The notes under the pieces were generated by a model. That model did no database searches, had not been told where the DNA came from, and saw only the letters and a list, made by a program, of their open reading frames with translations. From NCBI RefSeq assembly GCF_022815645.1, contig NZ_JALGRO010000004.1, forward strand, positions 1-64,000: 64,000 bases of DNA, read 5' to 3'. A program made the translations under genes and the position numbers. The DNA comes from Curtobacterium sp. VKM Ac-2922. Its GTDB lineage: Bacteria > Actinomycetota > Actinomycetes > Actinomycetales > Microbacteriaceae. Shown here piece by piece: positions 8,509-16,880 of this stretch. Position 1 is the stretch's first letter; the number at the start of each line of letters is the position of its first letter.

Positions 8509-8556
8509 ATGTGGTCGCGTCGCGAGCCGACTCCGTGTCGGTGGGTCGGCTGGCGG

Positions 8557-9237
8557 TCAGCTGCGGGTGCAGAACGTGCTCCACGCGACGCGGACGCCCT
8601 TGGCCTGCAGCGAGTCCAGGCCGGGGTACTGGCGCTGACGCTCCGCGTCGACCAGGTGCGCGCAACGCGGGTCCTGGCTGGCGGCCTGGACGGCTCCGAG
8701 TGCCGCGACCAGGTCCGTGTCGATGCTGTCGAGCTGCGGACGGATGGTCGACAGGTCGGGCGCGGTCGTGGGCGCTGACGACGGGTCGTGGGTCCAGTGG
8801 ACGAACCGGCCACGCTGGACCAGCTTGCTGGCGTCGATCTGCGCCTGCACCACGCGGGTGACCAGTGCCGGGTCGACGCCCTGCTGCTGGGCCAGCTGCA
8901 CCGCCTCGTCGATGACGGCCTGTTCGCGGACCGGATCGGCGATCGGATTGCCGCTCAGCCACTTCGACTGCGCGACCGGGTCGGCGAGTTCCAGGCGGCG
9001 GGTGAGCAGGCTGCCCACGGTGTCGAGCTGCGCCGATGCGCTGGTGGTGCCCGTGGTCGTCGTGCTGGTGGTCGTGGTTGAGCTCGTTGTTGCGTTCGTG
9101 CCCGTGGTCGCGCTCGTGCTCATCGTCGTCGTCGCGGCGGTTGCTGCCGTGGTGGGGACGACGGCTGCGGCCGCGAGCAGGCCGATGCCGAGCGCGACGG
9201 TGCCGGTCCGACGCAGGCGGGTGTGGGTCGTGGTCAT
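8557..9237 (-). CDS. secreted chorismate mutase (AroQ-gamma type)
   Basis: Converts chorismate to prephenate, but outside the cytoplasm: the 226-aa product has a signal peptide (residues 1-35, hydrophobic LGIGLLAAAAVV, cleavage near ATAA), then a Ser/Thr-only linker (about 36-68), then an all-helical AroQ domain. Likely active-site residues are Arg in LTRRLELAD, Lys in QSKWLSG and Arg in DPVREQ; two cysteines (DPRCAHL and TFCTRS) can form the disulfide typical of exported mutases. Such enzymes occur in mycobacteria and in plant pathogens and parasites, where some act on host shikimate metabolites. It overlaps the upstream 74-aa gene by ATGA, so it is translationally coupled and is the last gene of the operon. 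Confidence 0.88.
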   Translation of the reverse strand: MTTTHTRLRRTGTVALGIGLLAAAAVVPTTAATAATTTMSTSATTGTNATTSSTTTTSTTTTGTTSASAQLDTVGSLLTRRLELADPVAQSKWLSGNPIADPVREQAVIDEAVQLAQQQGVDPALVTRVVQAQIDASKLVQRGRFVHWTHDPSSAPTTAPDLSTIRPQLDSIDTDLVAALGAVQAASQDPRCAHLVDAERQRQYPGLDSLQAKGVRVAWSTFCTRS

Positions 9238-9458
9238 GGGCGTGGTTCCTTCCGGAGGCGGCGCCGGATGCGGCGCGCGAGGTGGGCGATGAGCGGCTGG
9301 ATGATCTCGTCGTAGAAGGGGTAGGCCTCGACGTGGTCGGCCTCGCGGTCACACCAGCAGTCGACGCGGACCACCTCGGCGAAGTCGGCGAAGACGTAGA
9401 GGACCTCGTGCGGGACAGCGCGGGGCTGCCACGGATCGGACGGGTTCCGCGCGAGCAC
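9234..9458 (-). CDS. 74-aa conserved-looking protein of unknown function
   Basis: A short gene wedged between the DUF1906 and chorismate mutase genes. GTG start at 9458 lies one base after the DUF1906 stop, and its TGA overlaps the mutase ATG (ATGA), so it is part of a coupled operon. Nearly every third codon position is G or C, which supports real coding. The protein has no signal peptide. It begins VLARNPSDPWQP, has an acidic/aromatic middle (VLYVFADFAEVVRVDCWCD, HVEAYPFYDEI) with a CWC motif at 34-36, and ends in a strongly basic helix (ARRIRRRLRKEPRP). I do not recognise the family. Confidence 0.8.
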   Translation of the reverse strand: MLARNPSDPWQPRAVPHEVLYVFADFAEVVRVDCWCDREADHVEAYPFYDEIIQPLIAHLARRIRRRLRKEPRP

Positions 9459-9459
9459 G

Positions 9460-11199
9460 TCAGTGTCCGAGCAGCTGTGCGGCGGTGACGCCGGGGTCGC
9501 GTCCGGACACGACGTTCGCGTCGATGTCGACCGCCGAGGCGCCGGAGCCCGCGGTCCGCTCCTGGATCTGGTTGAAGGACCAGTTGCGGGGCAGGGGCTG
9601 CAGTTGGTTGCCGGCCCAGCCGGTGGTCGTACCCGCGACGAACGAGCAGTGCGCCAGGCCCGCGTTGCTGACGACCGTGCACGTCCGCCGAGCGCCGTAC
9701 ACACCCGGCTTGACCAGACCGCCGCGGTCGCGGAGGCCCTTCGTGACACCGCGGAAGTACGGCACGACCTTCGTCTCGATGTCGTCGTCCGTGGCGTCGT
9801 AGTCCACCGCGAAGTAGACGGTGGTCTGCTTCGGGATCCCGAGCTGCCGAACGGCATCGTGAGCGCGGTGCGCGTCCGCGATGCCCTGCGCGAAGGTGAA
9901 CCACGACGCCGCCGTCCCGCCCTCTTCGAAGATCGGCCACAGCCCGAGTCCGGCCCGTGCGATCGTCGTGACCTCGGCCCGGGTCATCGCCTTGTCGAGC
10001 GCGCCGGGCTTGTCGAGGTTCGTCAGGTACCGGCCGACGATGCTGACGCCAGAGGCCTTGACCGCCGCCGCCCGTGCCGCGTCGAGGGGCGTGGACAGGT
10101 CCGCGCCGGTCGTGGCGCGGTCGGGGTCTCCGCTGCTGGCGGCGAGCGCCGCCCACGTGCCGAAGTCGCAGGTACCGGTCTGCTGCGCGGGCGGGAACGC
10201 CTGGAACTGCTGGAACGCGCGGACGACCCGTGCGTCGGCCGCCGTGTAGACGTCGTCGAAGGGGACGCGCTCGCGGTTCAGCACGAGCAGCGTCTTGACC
10301 AGGTGCACCCACGGGCCGGTGGAGCCCGGGCCGACGACGCTGGCCGTGGCCGCGCGGAGGGCCTTCGCCGTGCCGGGACCCCACACACCGTCGACACTGC
10401 TCGCCGCGGCACCGGAATCGATCTGCACCGCGCGGACGACCGCTGCCGTCGTGGTCCCGTCGACCAGACCGTTCGTCCCGCCGTAGGCTCCGCCGGGCCG
10501 CTCGGCGTAGGTGCGGTTCAGGTACTGCTGGACCGTCCGGATCGTCGGGGATCCGCCCGGTGCGAGCGTGACGGCGTCGGTCGTCAGCAGTGCGCCGTAC
10601 AGGTGCGGGGAGACGGGCAGCGTGCCCGGGGTCGCGCCGAGGTCGTCCCGCAGGGTGGCGAGGGCCGCGGTGGTCGGGGCGTCCCACTCCCCCGTCAGAG
10701 ACACCGCGGAGGCACCCTTGCAGATCAGGCCGGCCTGCACGAGGCGGCACCAAGTGGCCGCGTCGTGGTCGGTGTCGCTCGGGCTCGTGTCGCTCGTGTT
10801 CGGGCCGCTCGTGCTGCTCGCGCCGCTCTCGCCGCTCTCGGCGCCGATGTCGCCGTGTTCGTCGAGTCGCTGCCGGGTCTGGGCGCCGAAGGCGGGGACG
10901 ACGGGAGTGATGCCGAGCAGCGACTGCGTCGCCTGGACCAGGCCGAGCACGGTGCCGGACCCTGAGGTGCCGTCCTCGACGACGTGTACCCAGCCGGTGA
11001 CCGTGCCGAAGGTGGCGTTGAGCCACTGCTGGACGCCGAGGACTCCTCCGGGGGCCGACGACGAGGTCGGAGGTGGCGTGGTGGGAGGTGTTGCGTCCGG
11101 AGTGGTGGTCGCGGCGTTCGCCGGGGCGGCGATGGCGGCCGAAGTCAGGGGCAGGGATGCGGTGAGGCCGAGGAGTGCGCTGCGTCGTGAGAGGTGCAC
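9460..11199 (-). CDS. Tat-exported DUF1906 glycoside-hydrolase-like protein with peptidoglycan-binding repeats
   Basis: Exported protein of 579 aa. The N-terminus SRRSALLGL is a twin-arginine signal with cleavage near ANAA (about 29). Residues about 45-110, 145-205, 215-285 and 295-355 resemble peptidoglycan-binding domain 1 units (TIRTVQQYLN, VDGVWGPGTAKAL). The C-terminal 190 residues are a DUF1906 (Rv2525c-like) TIM-barrel domain: VSIVGRYLTN, LGLWPIFEEGG, VYFAVDYDATDDD, PGVYGARRTC. This class is thought to act on or bind the cell wall, but a catalytic activity is not established. A Ser/Gly/Thr linker lies around 125-145. First gene of a coupled operon with the 74-aa protein and secreted chorismate mutase; paired palindromes lie upstream. 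Confidence 0.88.
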   Translation of the reverse strand: MHLSRRSALLGLTASLPLTSAAIAAPANAATTTPDATPPTTPPPTSSSAPGGVLGVQQWLNATFGTVTGWVHVVEDGTSGSGTVLGLVQATQSLLGITPVVPAFGAQTRQRLDEHGDIGAESGESGASSTSGPNTSDTSPSDTDHDAATWCRLVQAGLICKGASAVSLTGEWDAPTTAALATLRDDLGATPGTLPVSPHLYGALLTTDAVTLAPGGSPTIRTVQQYLNRTYAERPGGAYGGTNGLVDGTTTAAVVRAVQIDSGAAASSVDGVWGPGTAKALRAATASVVGPGSTGPWVHLVKTLLVLNRERVPFDDVYTAADARVVRAFQQFQAFPPAQQTGTCDFGTWAALAASSGDPDRATTGADLSTPLDAARAAAVKASGVSIVGRYLTNLDKPGALDKAMTRAEVTTIARAGLGLWPIFEEGGTAASWFTFAQGIADAHRAHDAVRQLGIPKQTTVYFAVDYDATDDDIETKVVPYFRGVTKGLRDRGGLVKPGVYGARRTCTVVSNAGLAHCSFVAGTTTGWAGNQLQPLPRNWSFNQIQERTAGSGASAVDIDANVVSGRDPGVTAAQLLGH

Positions 11200-11284
11200 G
11201 GGGTGCCCTTCTGGGTCGTCGCGCCGTGGGGTGCGCGGTGGGAGCGGGGCGCGATGCGGGCTCGCCTGGTCGGGTTCGTGTCCG

Positions 11285-11341
11285 TCAGACGATCGTCTGA
11301 AAACCTGGAGGGCGCCTCAAGCGATGCAGACGATCGTCTGA
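11285..11341 (-). promoter_or_regulatory. twin palindromic operators, TetR-type
   Basis: CAGACGATCGTCTG occurs twice, at 11286-11299 and 11327-11340, each a perfect 14-bp palindrome (the first extends to 16 bp, TCAGACGATCGTCTGA). Centres are 41 bp apart, about four helical turns, so dimers would bind the same face. They lie 86-142 bases upstream of the DUF1906 start. Size and symmetry fit TetR-family operators. No regulator gene is adjacent; the TetR gene at 54325 has CAGAC/GTCTG half-sites in its own upstream region. Confidence 0.7.
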
Positions 11342-11447
11342 TGAAGTCCACAGTGTGGGCCCCCCGACGGCATGGATGGGCAGTCACAACGACGGCCCTG
11401 CCGGGGCCTTCGAGATCGGGCTGCCCAGCGGGGCCCGGGAATGCGAG

Positions 11448-11474
11448 AAGCCCACCGAGTGCATCGGTGGGCTT
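11448..11474 (-). terminator. tRNA-Pro terminator
   Basis: AAGCCCACCGA and TCGGTGGGCTT form an 11-bp perfect stem with a 5-base loop, starting 11 bases after the 3' end of the minus-strand tRNA-Pro. Confidence 0.8.
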
Positions 11475-11484
11475 CGTCGTTCGG

Positions 11485-11558
<74 letters not shown>

Positions 11559-11723
11559 CGAGTCCTGACGGACCCTGAGTCCTGACGGACTCGGAGCCCC
11601 GGAGGACTCCGCCACCCGCACCCGACCGAGCGCGGAGCAGCCAGATCAGCATAGCGGACGCCGGACCCCCGCCGCGCCATGTCCGAGCACGTCGCTTCCA
11701 GAGCCGGCCCCTAGGGTGGTCCG

Positions 11724-13250
11724 ATGCCCTCCCGCACCACCCGCGTCCTGCTCGCACTCGCGGTCTCCGGCATGGTCGTCGGAGTCGCCGGGTGCACCGG
11801 GACCGCACAGACCGATGACCGCCCCACGCTCACGAAGGCCGCCGCCGGCAGCGTGACAGTCGCCGCCCAGGACGATGCGGCCGGACGATCGATCCGGGCC
11901 AGCCGGGCGCTGTTCGCCTCGGCGCCCGGTGCCGTGGTCGCGCCGGCCGACGACGCGGATGCGGTCGCCGACGCGGTGAGCGCCGCACGACGCGCGCACG
12001 TACCGCTGCTGCTCGCCGCGAAGCGCGACGGCGGTGCGGCCAGCGACGGCGGTGCGGCCAGCGACGGCGGCGCGGCCAGCGCCGACCGCCCGGTCGGCGC
12101 GGAACTCGACCGCCTCGGCGCGTCCTGGTACCAGGCCGAGGGCGACGTCCAGGTCCGCACGGACGTCCCGGAGCGCGACGCGCCAGGCGGCGGAGACGCG
12201 CCGGAGCCGAGCCGGGCCTCCCGTCCGGCCACGGTCGTCGTGGCGGACGCGAGCGCAGACACCGCCGTGATCGCCACCGCGAAGGCCGCCGGTGCGCGTG
12301 TCGTGACCATGCCGGACGGCGTGTCGGACCCGGCGGCGGCCCCCGACGTCGTCACCGCGCTGCACGAGCACCGGGGCGCGCCGACGCTGCTGACCGGTGC
12401 GGCGTTCGCGGACCTGCCGGACCCGACGTGGACCATCCGTGCGGCCGAGAGCGGCTGGCAGCTCCCCCACGGCGGCCAGCGGCCGTTCGACGGACACCGG
12501 TACGTCGCGATGTACGGCGCACCCGGCGCGCCGTCCCTCGGGGTGCTCGGCGAGCAGGACCCTGACGCGTCCGTCGCGCGAGCGAAGCAGCTCGCGGCGT
12601 CGTACGACGGCGTGTCGGACGAGCCGGTGACGCCGGCGTTCGAGGTCATCGCGACCGTCGCGGCCGGCGATGCCGGAGCGGACGGGGACTACTCGACGGA
12701 GCTGCCCGTGTCGACGCTCGAGCCCTACGTCGATGCGGCCCACGACGCCGGCATGCCGGTGATCATCGACCTGCAGCCGGGGCGTGCCGACTTCCTGTCC
12801 CAGGCGAAGCGGTACGAGTCGTTGCTGAAGCGCCCGGGTGTGTGGCTCGCGCTCGACCCGGAGTGGCGGCTCGGGCCGGACCAGGTGCCCCTGCAGCAGA
12901 TCGGGCGTGTCGACGCGTCCGAGGTGAACGCGGTGTCGTCGTGGCTGGCGGGTCTGGTGGAGCGCCACGGGCTGCCCCCGAAGGCGCTGGTGCTGCACCA
13001 GTTCCGGCTGTCGATGATCCAGGACCGCGCGTCGCTGGCGTCGTATCCCGAGCTCGACGTGCTCATCCACGTCGACGGGCAGGGGTCGCAGCCGGACAAG
13101 CAGGCCACCTGGAAGGCGCTGCACGACGGCGCGCCGGCGGGGGTGCACTGGGGGTGGAAGAACTTCTTCGACGAGGACCAGCCGATGCTCTCCCCCGCCC
13201 AGACCATGAGCGAGGTCGCGCCGACGCCGTCGCTGGTGACGTACCAGTAG
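11724..13250 (+). CDS. lipoprotein of unknown function
   Basis: 508-aa exported lipoprotein. The signal peptide (LLALAVSGMVVGVAG) ends in the lipobox VAGC, with Cys24 as lipidation site. The first part (about 55-100, RASRALFASAPGAVVAP and following) resembles the alternating strand/helix style of cell-wall-binding repeat 2 domains. The C-terminal half is TIM-barrel-like with PVIIDLQPGRADFL, VWLALDPEWRL, LVLHQFRLSMI and VLIHVDGQG, suggestive of a glycoside-hydrolase-like fold, but no family is recognised. An 18-bp unit is repeated three times at about 12024-12077 (GGAASD repeat in the protein). A single arm of the GGACGGGAGGC repeat lies in frame at 12213-12227. Confidence 0.75.
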   Translation: MPSRTTRVLLALAVSGMVVGVAGCTGTAQTDDRPTLTKAAAGSVTVAAQDDAAGRSIRASRALFASAPGAVVAPADDADAVADAVSAARRAHVPLLLAAKRDGGAASDGGAASDGGAASADRPVGAELDRLGASWYQAEGDVQVRTDVPERDAPGGGDAPEPSRASRPATVVVADASADTAVIATAKAAGARVVTMPDGVSDPAAAPDVVTALHEHRGAPTLLTGAAFADLPDPTWTIRAAESGWQLPHGGQRPFDGHRYVAMYGAPGAPSLGVLGEQDPDASVARAKQLAASYDGVSDEPVTPAFEVIATVAAGDAGADGDYSTELPVSTLEPYVDAAHDAGMPVIIDLQPGRADFLSQAKRYESLLKRPGVWLALDPEWRLGPDQVPLQQIGRVDASEVNAVSSWLAGLVERHGLPPKALVLHQFRLSMIQDRASLASYPELDVLIHVDGQGSQPDKQATWKALHDGAPAGVHWGWKNFFDEDQPMLSPAQTMSEVAPTPSLVTYQ

Positions 13251-13337
13251 CGGGATCGCGTTCTGCGGTGGGCTGCGTTCTCCACAGCCTGGAGGATCGG
13301 GGCGCGTCACGTCGGTCGGTGCTGACAGCATGGGGCC

Positions 13338-15500
13338 ATGTCTTCTCCCGTGCTCGGTTCCGGCCCGACCGTCCCGCCTGCCGTACCGCCGTCGGCGGAC
13401 ATCGCTGCCGAGGCGCAGCAGGCACTCGCCGCCCTGACGGGGCGACCCGACGCGGTCTTCCACCCCGGCCAGCTCGAGGCGATCTCGGCGCTGGTCGAAC
13501 ACCGGCAGCGTGCCTTGGTCGTGCAGCGCACCGGATGGGGCAAGTCGGCCGTGTACTTCCTGGCGACGCTGCTGCTCCGGCGTCGCGGCGGTGGTCCGAC
13601 CGTGCTGGTCTCACCGCTGCTGGCACTCATGCGCGACCAGGTCGCCGCAGCGGCCCGGGCCGGCGTCCGAGCGGTGTCGATCAACTCGGCGAACGCACAC
13701 GAGTGGGGTGAGACCCAGGCGGCGTTGGCGCGCGACGAGATCGACGTCCTGCTGGTCTCCCCCGAGCGGCTGAACAACCCGAAGTTCCGCGACGAACAAC
13801 TTCCGTCGCTGATCAGCCGGATGGGCATGCTCGTCGTCGACGAAGCGCACTGCATCTCCGACTGGGGTCACGACTTCCGGCCGGATTACCGGCGTCTGGC
13901 AGAGCTCATCCGGTCCCTGCCGCACGGCGTGCCCGTGCTGGCGACGACCGCCACCGCGAACGAGCGCGTGGTCGAGGACGTCGCCGAGCAGCTCACCGCC
14001 GGTCCCGCCGACCCGGTGTTCACGATCCGCGGGTCGCTCGCACGGGCCTCGTTGCGGCTGGGCGTGCTGACGCTGCCGGATGCCCGCGCTCGCCTCGGGT
14101 GGCTGTTGGCACACCTGGGCGACCTGCCCGGCAGCGGGATCATCTACACGCTGACGGTCTCTGCTGCCGAGGACATCGCCCGGCTGCTGCGCGAGAGCGG
14201 TCACACCGTCCGCGCCTACACCGGCCGCACCGACACCGACGAACGCGAACAGCTCGAGCAGCAGCTCAAGGGCAACGAGCTCAAGGCCCTGGTGGCGACG
14301 AGCGCACTCGGCATGGGGTTCGACAAGCCCGACCTGGGGTTCGTCGTGCACGTGGGTGCGCCGTCGTCGCCCGTGGCCTACTACCAGCAGATCGGCCGTG
14401 CCGGGCGTGCGACCGACAACGCCGACGTGCTGCTGCTGCCCGGGTACGAGGACCAGGAGATCTGGAAGTACTTCGCCAGCGCCTCGATGCCGACCGAGTC
14501 GCGCGCGTCGGCCGTGCTCGGGGCGCTGTCGACCGACACCGCGATGTCCACCGTCGCCCTCGAGGGGCTCGTCGACATCAAGCGGTCCACGCTCGAGCTG
14601 CTGCTGAAGGTGCTCGACGTCGACGGAGCCGTCCGCCGGGTCGCCGGCGGGTGGGTCTCCACCGGGCAGCCGTGGACGTACGACGCCGCGCGCTACGAGC
14701 GGGTCGCCGCGGCCCGGGCAGCCGAAGCCACGTCGATGCTCGAGTACGAGTCGACCTCGGCGTGCCGGATGCAGTTGCTGCAGCAGGACCTCGACGACCC
14801 GTCCGCCGAACCCTGTGGCCGGTGCGACAACTGCGCCGGGGTCTGGTACCCGGACGGCGTTCCCGAGAGCGCATCGACCGGTGCCGCCACGGCGCTGGAC
14901 CAGGTCGGTGTCGAGATCGCCCCGCGCGCGCAGTGGCCGTCGGGCATGAGCGCGCTCGACGTCCCCGTTCGCGGGAAGCTCCCCGCGGGCGAACTCGTCG
15001 CGCCCGGCCGCGCGGTTGCACGGCTGACGGACCTCGGCTGGGGCGGTCCGCTCCGCGCGCTCTTCGCGCCCGGGGTGCCGGATGCGCCGGTGTCACGCGA
15101 GCTGCTGGACGGGTGCATCCGTGCACTGCGGGACTGGCCGTGGGAGGTCCGGCCGACCGGGGTCGTCGCGATGACGTCACGATCGCGGCCGCTGCTGGTC
15201 GAGTCGCTGGCCTCGGCGCTGTCGTCGATCGGCAAGCTGCAGTTGCTCGGCACGCTCGAGCGTTCCGGCGGGGTGCCGCGTGGCGATGGTGCGACGAACA
15301 GCGCCTACCGGTTGGCCGGGGTGTGGGACAGCTTCGTGGTGGGGCCGGAGCTCGGCGCCGCATTGCAGTCGCACGAGGGGCCGGTGCTGCTGGTGGACGA
15401 CCTGGTCGACAGCCGGTGGACCATGACCGTTGCGGGTCGTGAGCTGCGGCGTGCGGGGGCGGCGGCCGTGTTGCCGTTCGCGCTGGCCACCGTCGCCTGA
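13338..15500 (+). CDS. RecQ-type DNA helicase with C-terminal phosphoribosyltransferase-like domain
   Basis: ATP-dependent 3'-5' DNA helicase for repair and recombination, 720 aa. Motifs in order: Q-like HPGQLEAI (about 42), Walker A RTGWGKSA (about 64), VDEAHCISDWGHDFRP (about 166; DEAH box plus RecQ aromatic loop), TTATAN, and motif VI QQIGRAGR (about 350). A zinc-binding Cys set follows (CRMQ...CGRCDNC, about 474-498). The last part (about 515-720) is not a standard RQC/HRDC: it contains VLLVDDLVDSRWTMT, which looks like the PRPP loop of phosphoribosyltransferases. This fusion form occurs in actinobacteria; the domain may sense a nucleotide. Free-standing gene with a stem-loop region after its stop. 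Confidence 0.88.
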   Translation: MSSPVLGSGPTVPPAVPPSADIAAEAQQALAALTGRPDAVFHPGQLEAISALVEHRQRALVVQRTGWGKSAVYFLATLLLRRRGGGPTVLVSPLLALMRDQVAAAARAGVRAVSINSANAHEWGETQAALARDEIDVLLVSPERLNNPKFRDEQLPSLISRMGMLVVDEAHCISDWGHDFRPDYRRLAELIRSLPHGVPVLATTATANERVVEDVAEQLTAGPADPVFTIRGSLARASLRLGVLTLPDARARLGWLLAHLGDLPGSGIIYTLTVSAAEDIARLLRESGHTVRAYTGRTDTDEREQLEQQLKGNELKALVATSALGMGFDKPDLGFVVHVGAPSSPVAYYQQIGRAGRATDNADVLLLPGYEDQEIWKYFASASMPTESRASAVLGALSTDTAMSTVALEGLVDIKRSTLELLLKVLDVDGAVRRVAGGWVSTGQPWTYDAARYERVAAARAAEATSMLEYESTSACRMQLLQQDLDDPSAEPCGRCDNCAGVWYPDGVPESASTGAATALDQVGVEIAPRAQWPSGMSALDVPVRGKLPAGELVAPGRAVARLTDLGWGGPLRALFAPGVPDAPVSRELLDGCIRALRDWPWEVRPTGVVAMTSRSRPLLVESLASALSSIGKLQLLGTLERSGGVPRGDGATNSAYRLAGVWDSFVVGPELGAALQSHEGPVLLVDDLVDSRWTMTVAGRELRRAGAAAVLPFALATVA

Positions 15501-15577
15501 CGTCCCCGGGCGACACCGGACCCCGCGGGCCCGGAGCCCACGCCACCCTACGGACGCGGGGCCCGCGGCGACACCGC

Positions 15578-15597
15578 CACGGGCCTCCCGTCCGTCA
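15578..15597. repeat. single arm of the GGACGGGAGGC repeat between convergent genes
   Basis: CACGGGCCTCCCGTCCGTC lies between the helicase stop (15500) and the aldo/keto reductase stop (15610). The left arm has decayed to CGGACGCGGGGCCCGCGGCG (15550-15570), so any terminator hairpin here is imperfect. Confidence 0.55.
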
Positions 15598-15609
15598 CCC
15601 GGTCCGGGT

Positions 15610-16485
15610 CTACGCGGCGGCCCCGATCGCGTCCAGCTCCGCCACCGCATCCTCGGGCAGCACGTACCCGGCCGACGCGACGTTGTCGCGCAGGTGGGCG
15701 ACCGACGACGTCCCCGGGATCAGCAGCATGTTCGGCGAGCGCTGCAGCAGCCACGACAGCGCAACGGTCAGGCGCGAGACACCCAGCCGCGCAGCGACGG
15801 CGTCGAGCGCGCCGGACTGCAGCGGCGAGAACCCGCCGAGCGGGAAGTACGGCACGTAGGCGATGCCCTGCGCGGCGGTCAGGTCGACGAGCGCGTCGTC
15901 CTCGCGGCGTGCGACGTTGTACATGTTCTGCACGCACACCACCGGCGCGATGGTCTGCGCCTCGGCGAGCTGCTCGGCGGACACCGTCGACAGGCCCAGG
16001 TGGTTGATGAGCCCCTGCTGCTGCAGTTCGGCGAGCGCCGTGAACTGCGGCGCGATCGACCCGGGCTCCGGCGCGTCGAAGCCGCCCATGCGCAGGTTGA
16101 CGACGTCGAGCCGGTCGACGCCGAGCCGTTCGAGGTTGTCGTGCACCTGCTGGACCAGCTCGTGCGGCTCACGTGCGTGCGGCCACCCGCCCTGCTCGTC
16201 GCGGCGGGCACCGACCTTCGTCACGATGCGCAGATCGGCGGGGTAGGGGTGCAGGGCCTCGCGGATGATCTCGTTCGTGACGTGCGGGCCGTAGAAGTCG
16301 GACGTGTCGATGTGGGTGATGCCGAGCTCGACGACCGTGCGCAGGACGCGGATCGCCTCGTCGCGGTCGGTGGGCGGGCCGAAGACCCCGGGGCCGGCGA
16401 GTTGCATCGCGCCGTAGCCGACGCGGGTGAGTTCGAGGTCGTCTGCCAGGCGGAAGGTGCCGCCGGGGAGCGTCGTGTTCGTCAT
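15610..16485 (-). CDS. aldo/keto reductase
   Basis: NADPH-dependent carbonyl oxidoreductase of the aldo/keto reductase superfamily, 291 aa, close to the Tas/YajO-like group. Catalytic Asp and Tyr are in DTSDFYG (about 55-61), Lys in VTKVGAR (about 87), and a His in NHLGLS (about 160). The cofactor-binding end shows LLIPGTSSVAHLRDN (about 255-270). The start MTNTTLP at 16485 is chosen because the longer frame upstream runs antisense through an unrelated gene. Cytosolic; substrate unknown. It is convergent with the RecQ-type helicase gene. Confidence 0.9.
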   Translation of the reverse strand: MTNTTLPGGTFRLADDLELTRVGYGAMQLAGPGVFGPPTDRDEAIRVLRTVVELGITHIDTSDFYGPHVTNEIIREALHPYPADLRIVTKVGARRDEQGGWPHAREPHELVQQVHDNLERLGVDRLDVVNLRMGGFDAPEPGSIAPQFTALAELQQQGLINHLGLSTVSAEQLAEAQTIAPVVCVQNMYNVARREDDALVDLTAAQGIAYVPYFPLGGFSPLQSGALDAVAARLGVSRLTVALSWLLQRSPNMLLIPGTSSVAHLRDNVASAGYVLPEDAVAELDAIGAAA

Positions 16486-16564
16486 GGGTCCCACGATGCT
16501 CCCCGGCAGCCGAGCGTGCCAGGGCAGGCCGTTCCTGGGTCCGGCCGACCCAGGATGCGGTGTG

Positions 16565-16870
16565 TCAGGAGCGGTAGCCGACCACGCGTCGCACGGCTTC
16601 CTCGACCCGCAGCCGTCGCTCGGCCTCGGGCACCCGCTCGGTGAACGCGGCATCGGGCAACGCGGCCTCGGCGCCGACGACGGCGAGCACGTACGCCAGC
16701 AGTTCGGCCGGGTCGAACACGTCCGGGTCGACCGCGCCACCGCCGGACGTGGCCAGCGCACGGACCGCCTCGGGCGTCACCGCAGGCAGGGCACCACCGG
16801 CTCGGACACGCTCGTACAGCTCCCCCGCGGACCGGGGCAGGTCGTCGGGGTCCAGCAGCGACGTCGTCAT
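16565..16870 (-). CDS. small hypothetical protein
   Basis: 101-aa soluble, acidic protein with no recognised family. It is rich in Ala, Val and Glu and predicted mostly helical (ELLAYVLAVVGAEAAL, RVEEAVRRVVG). ATG at 16870 is clear. The gene lies 80 bases upstream of the aldo/keto reductase and 10 bases after the stop of the membrane protein gene, so the three may be co-transcribed. Codon use is typical for the region. Confidence 0.6.
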   Translation of the reverse strand: MTTSLLDPDDLPRSAGELYERVRAGGALPAVTPEAVRALATSGGGAVDPDVFDPAELLAYVLAVVGAEAALPDAAFTERVPEAERRLRVEEAVRRVVGYRS

Positions 16871-16880
16871 GCCGCCGATC

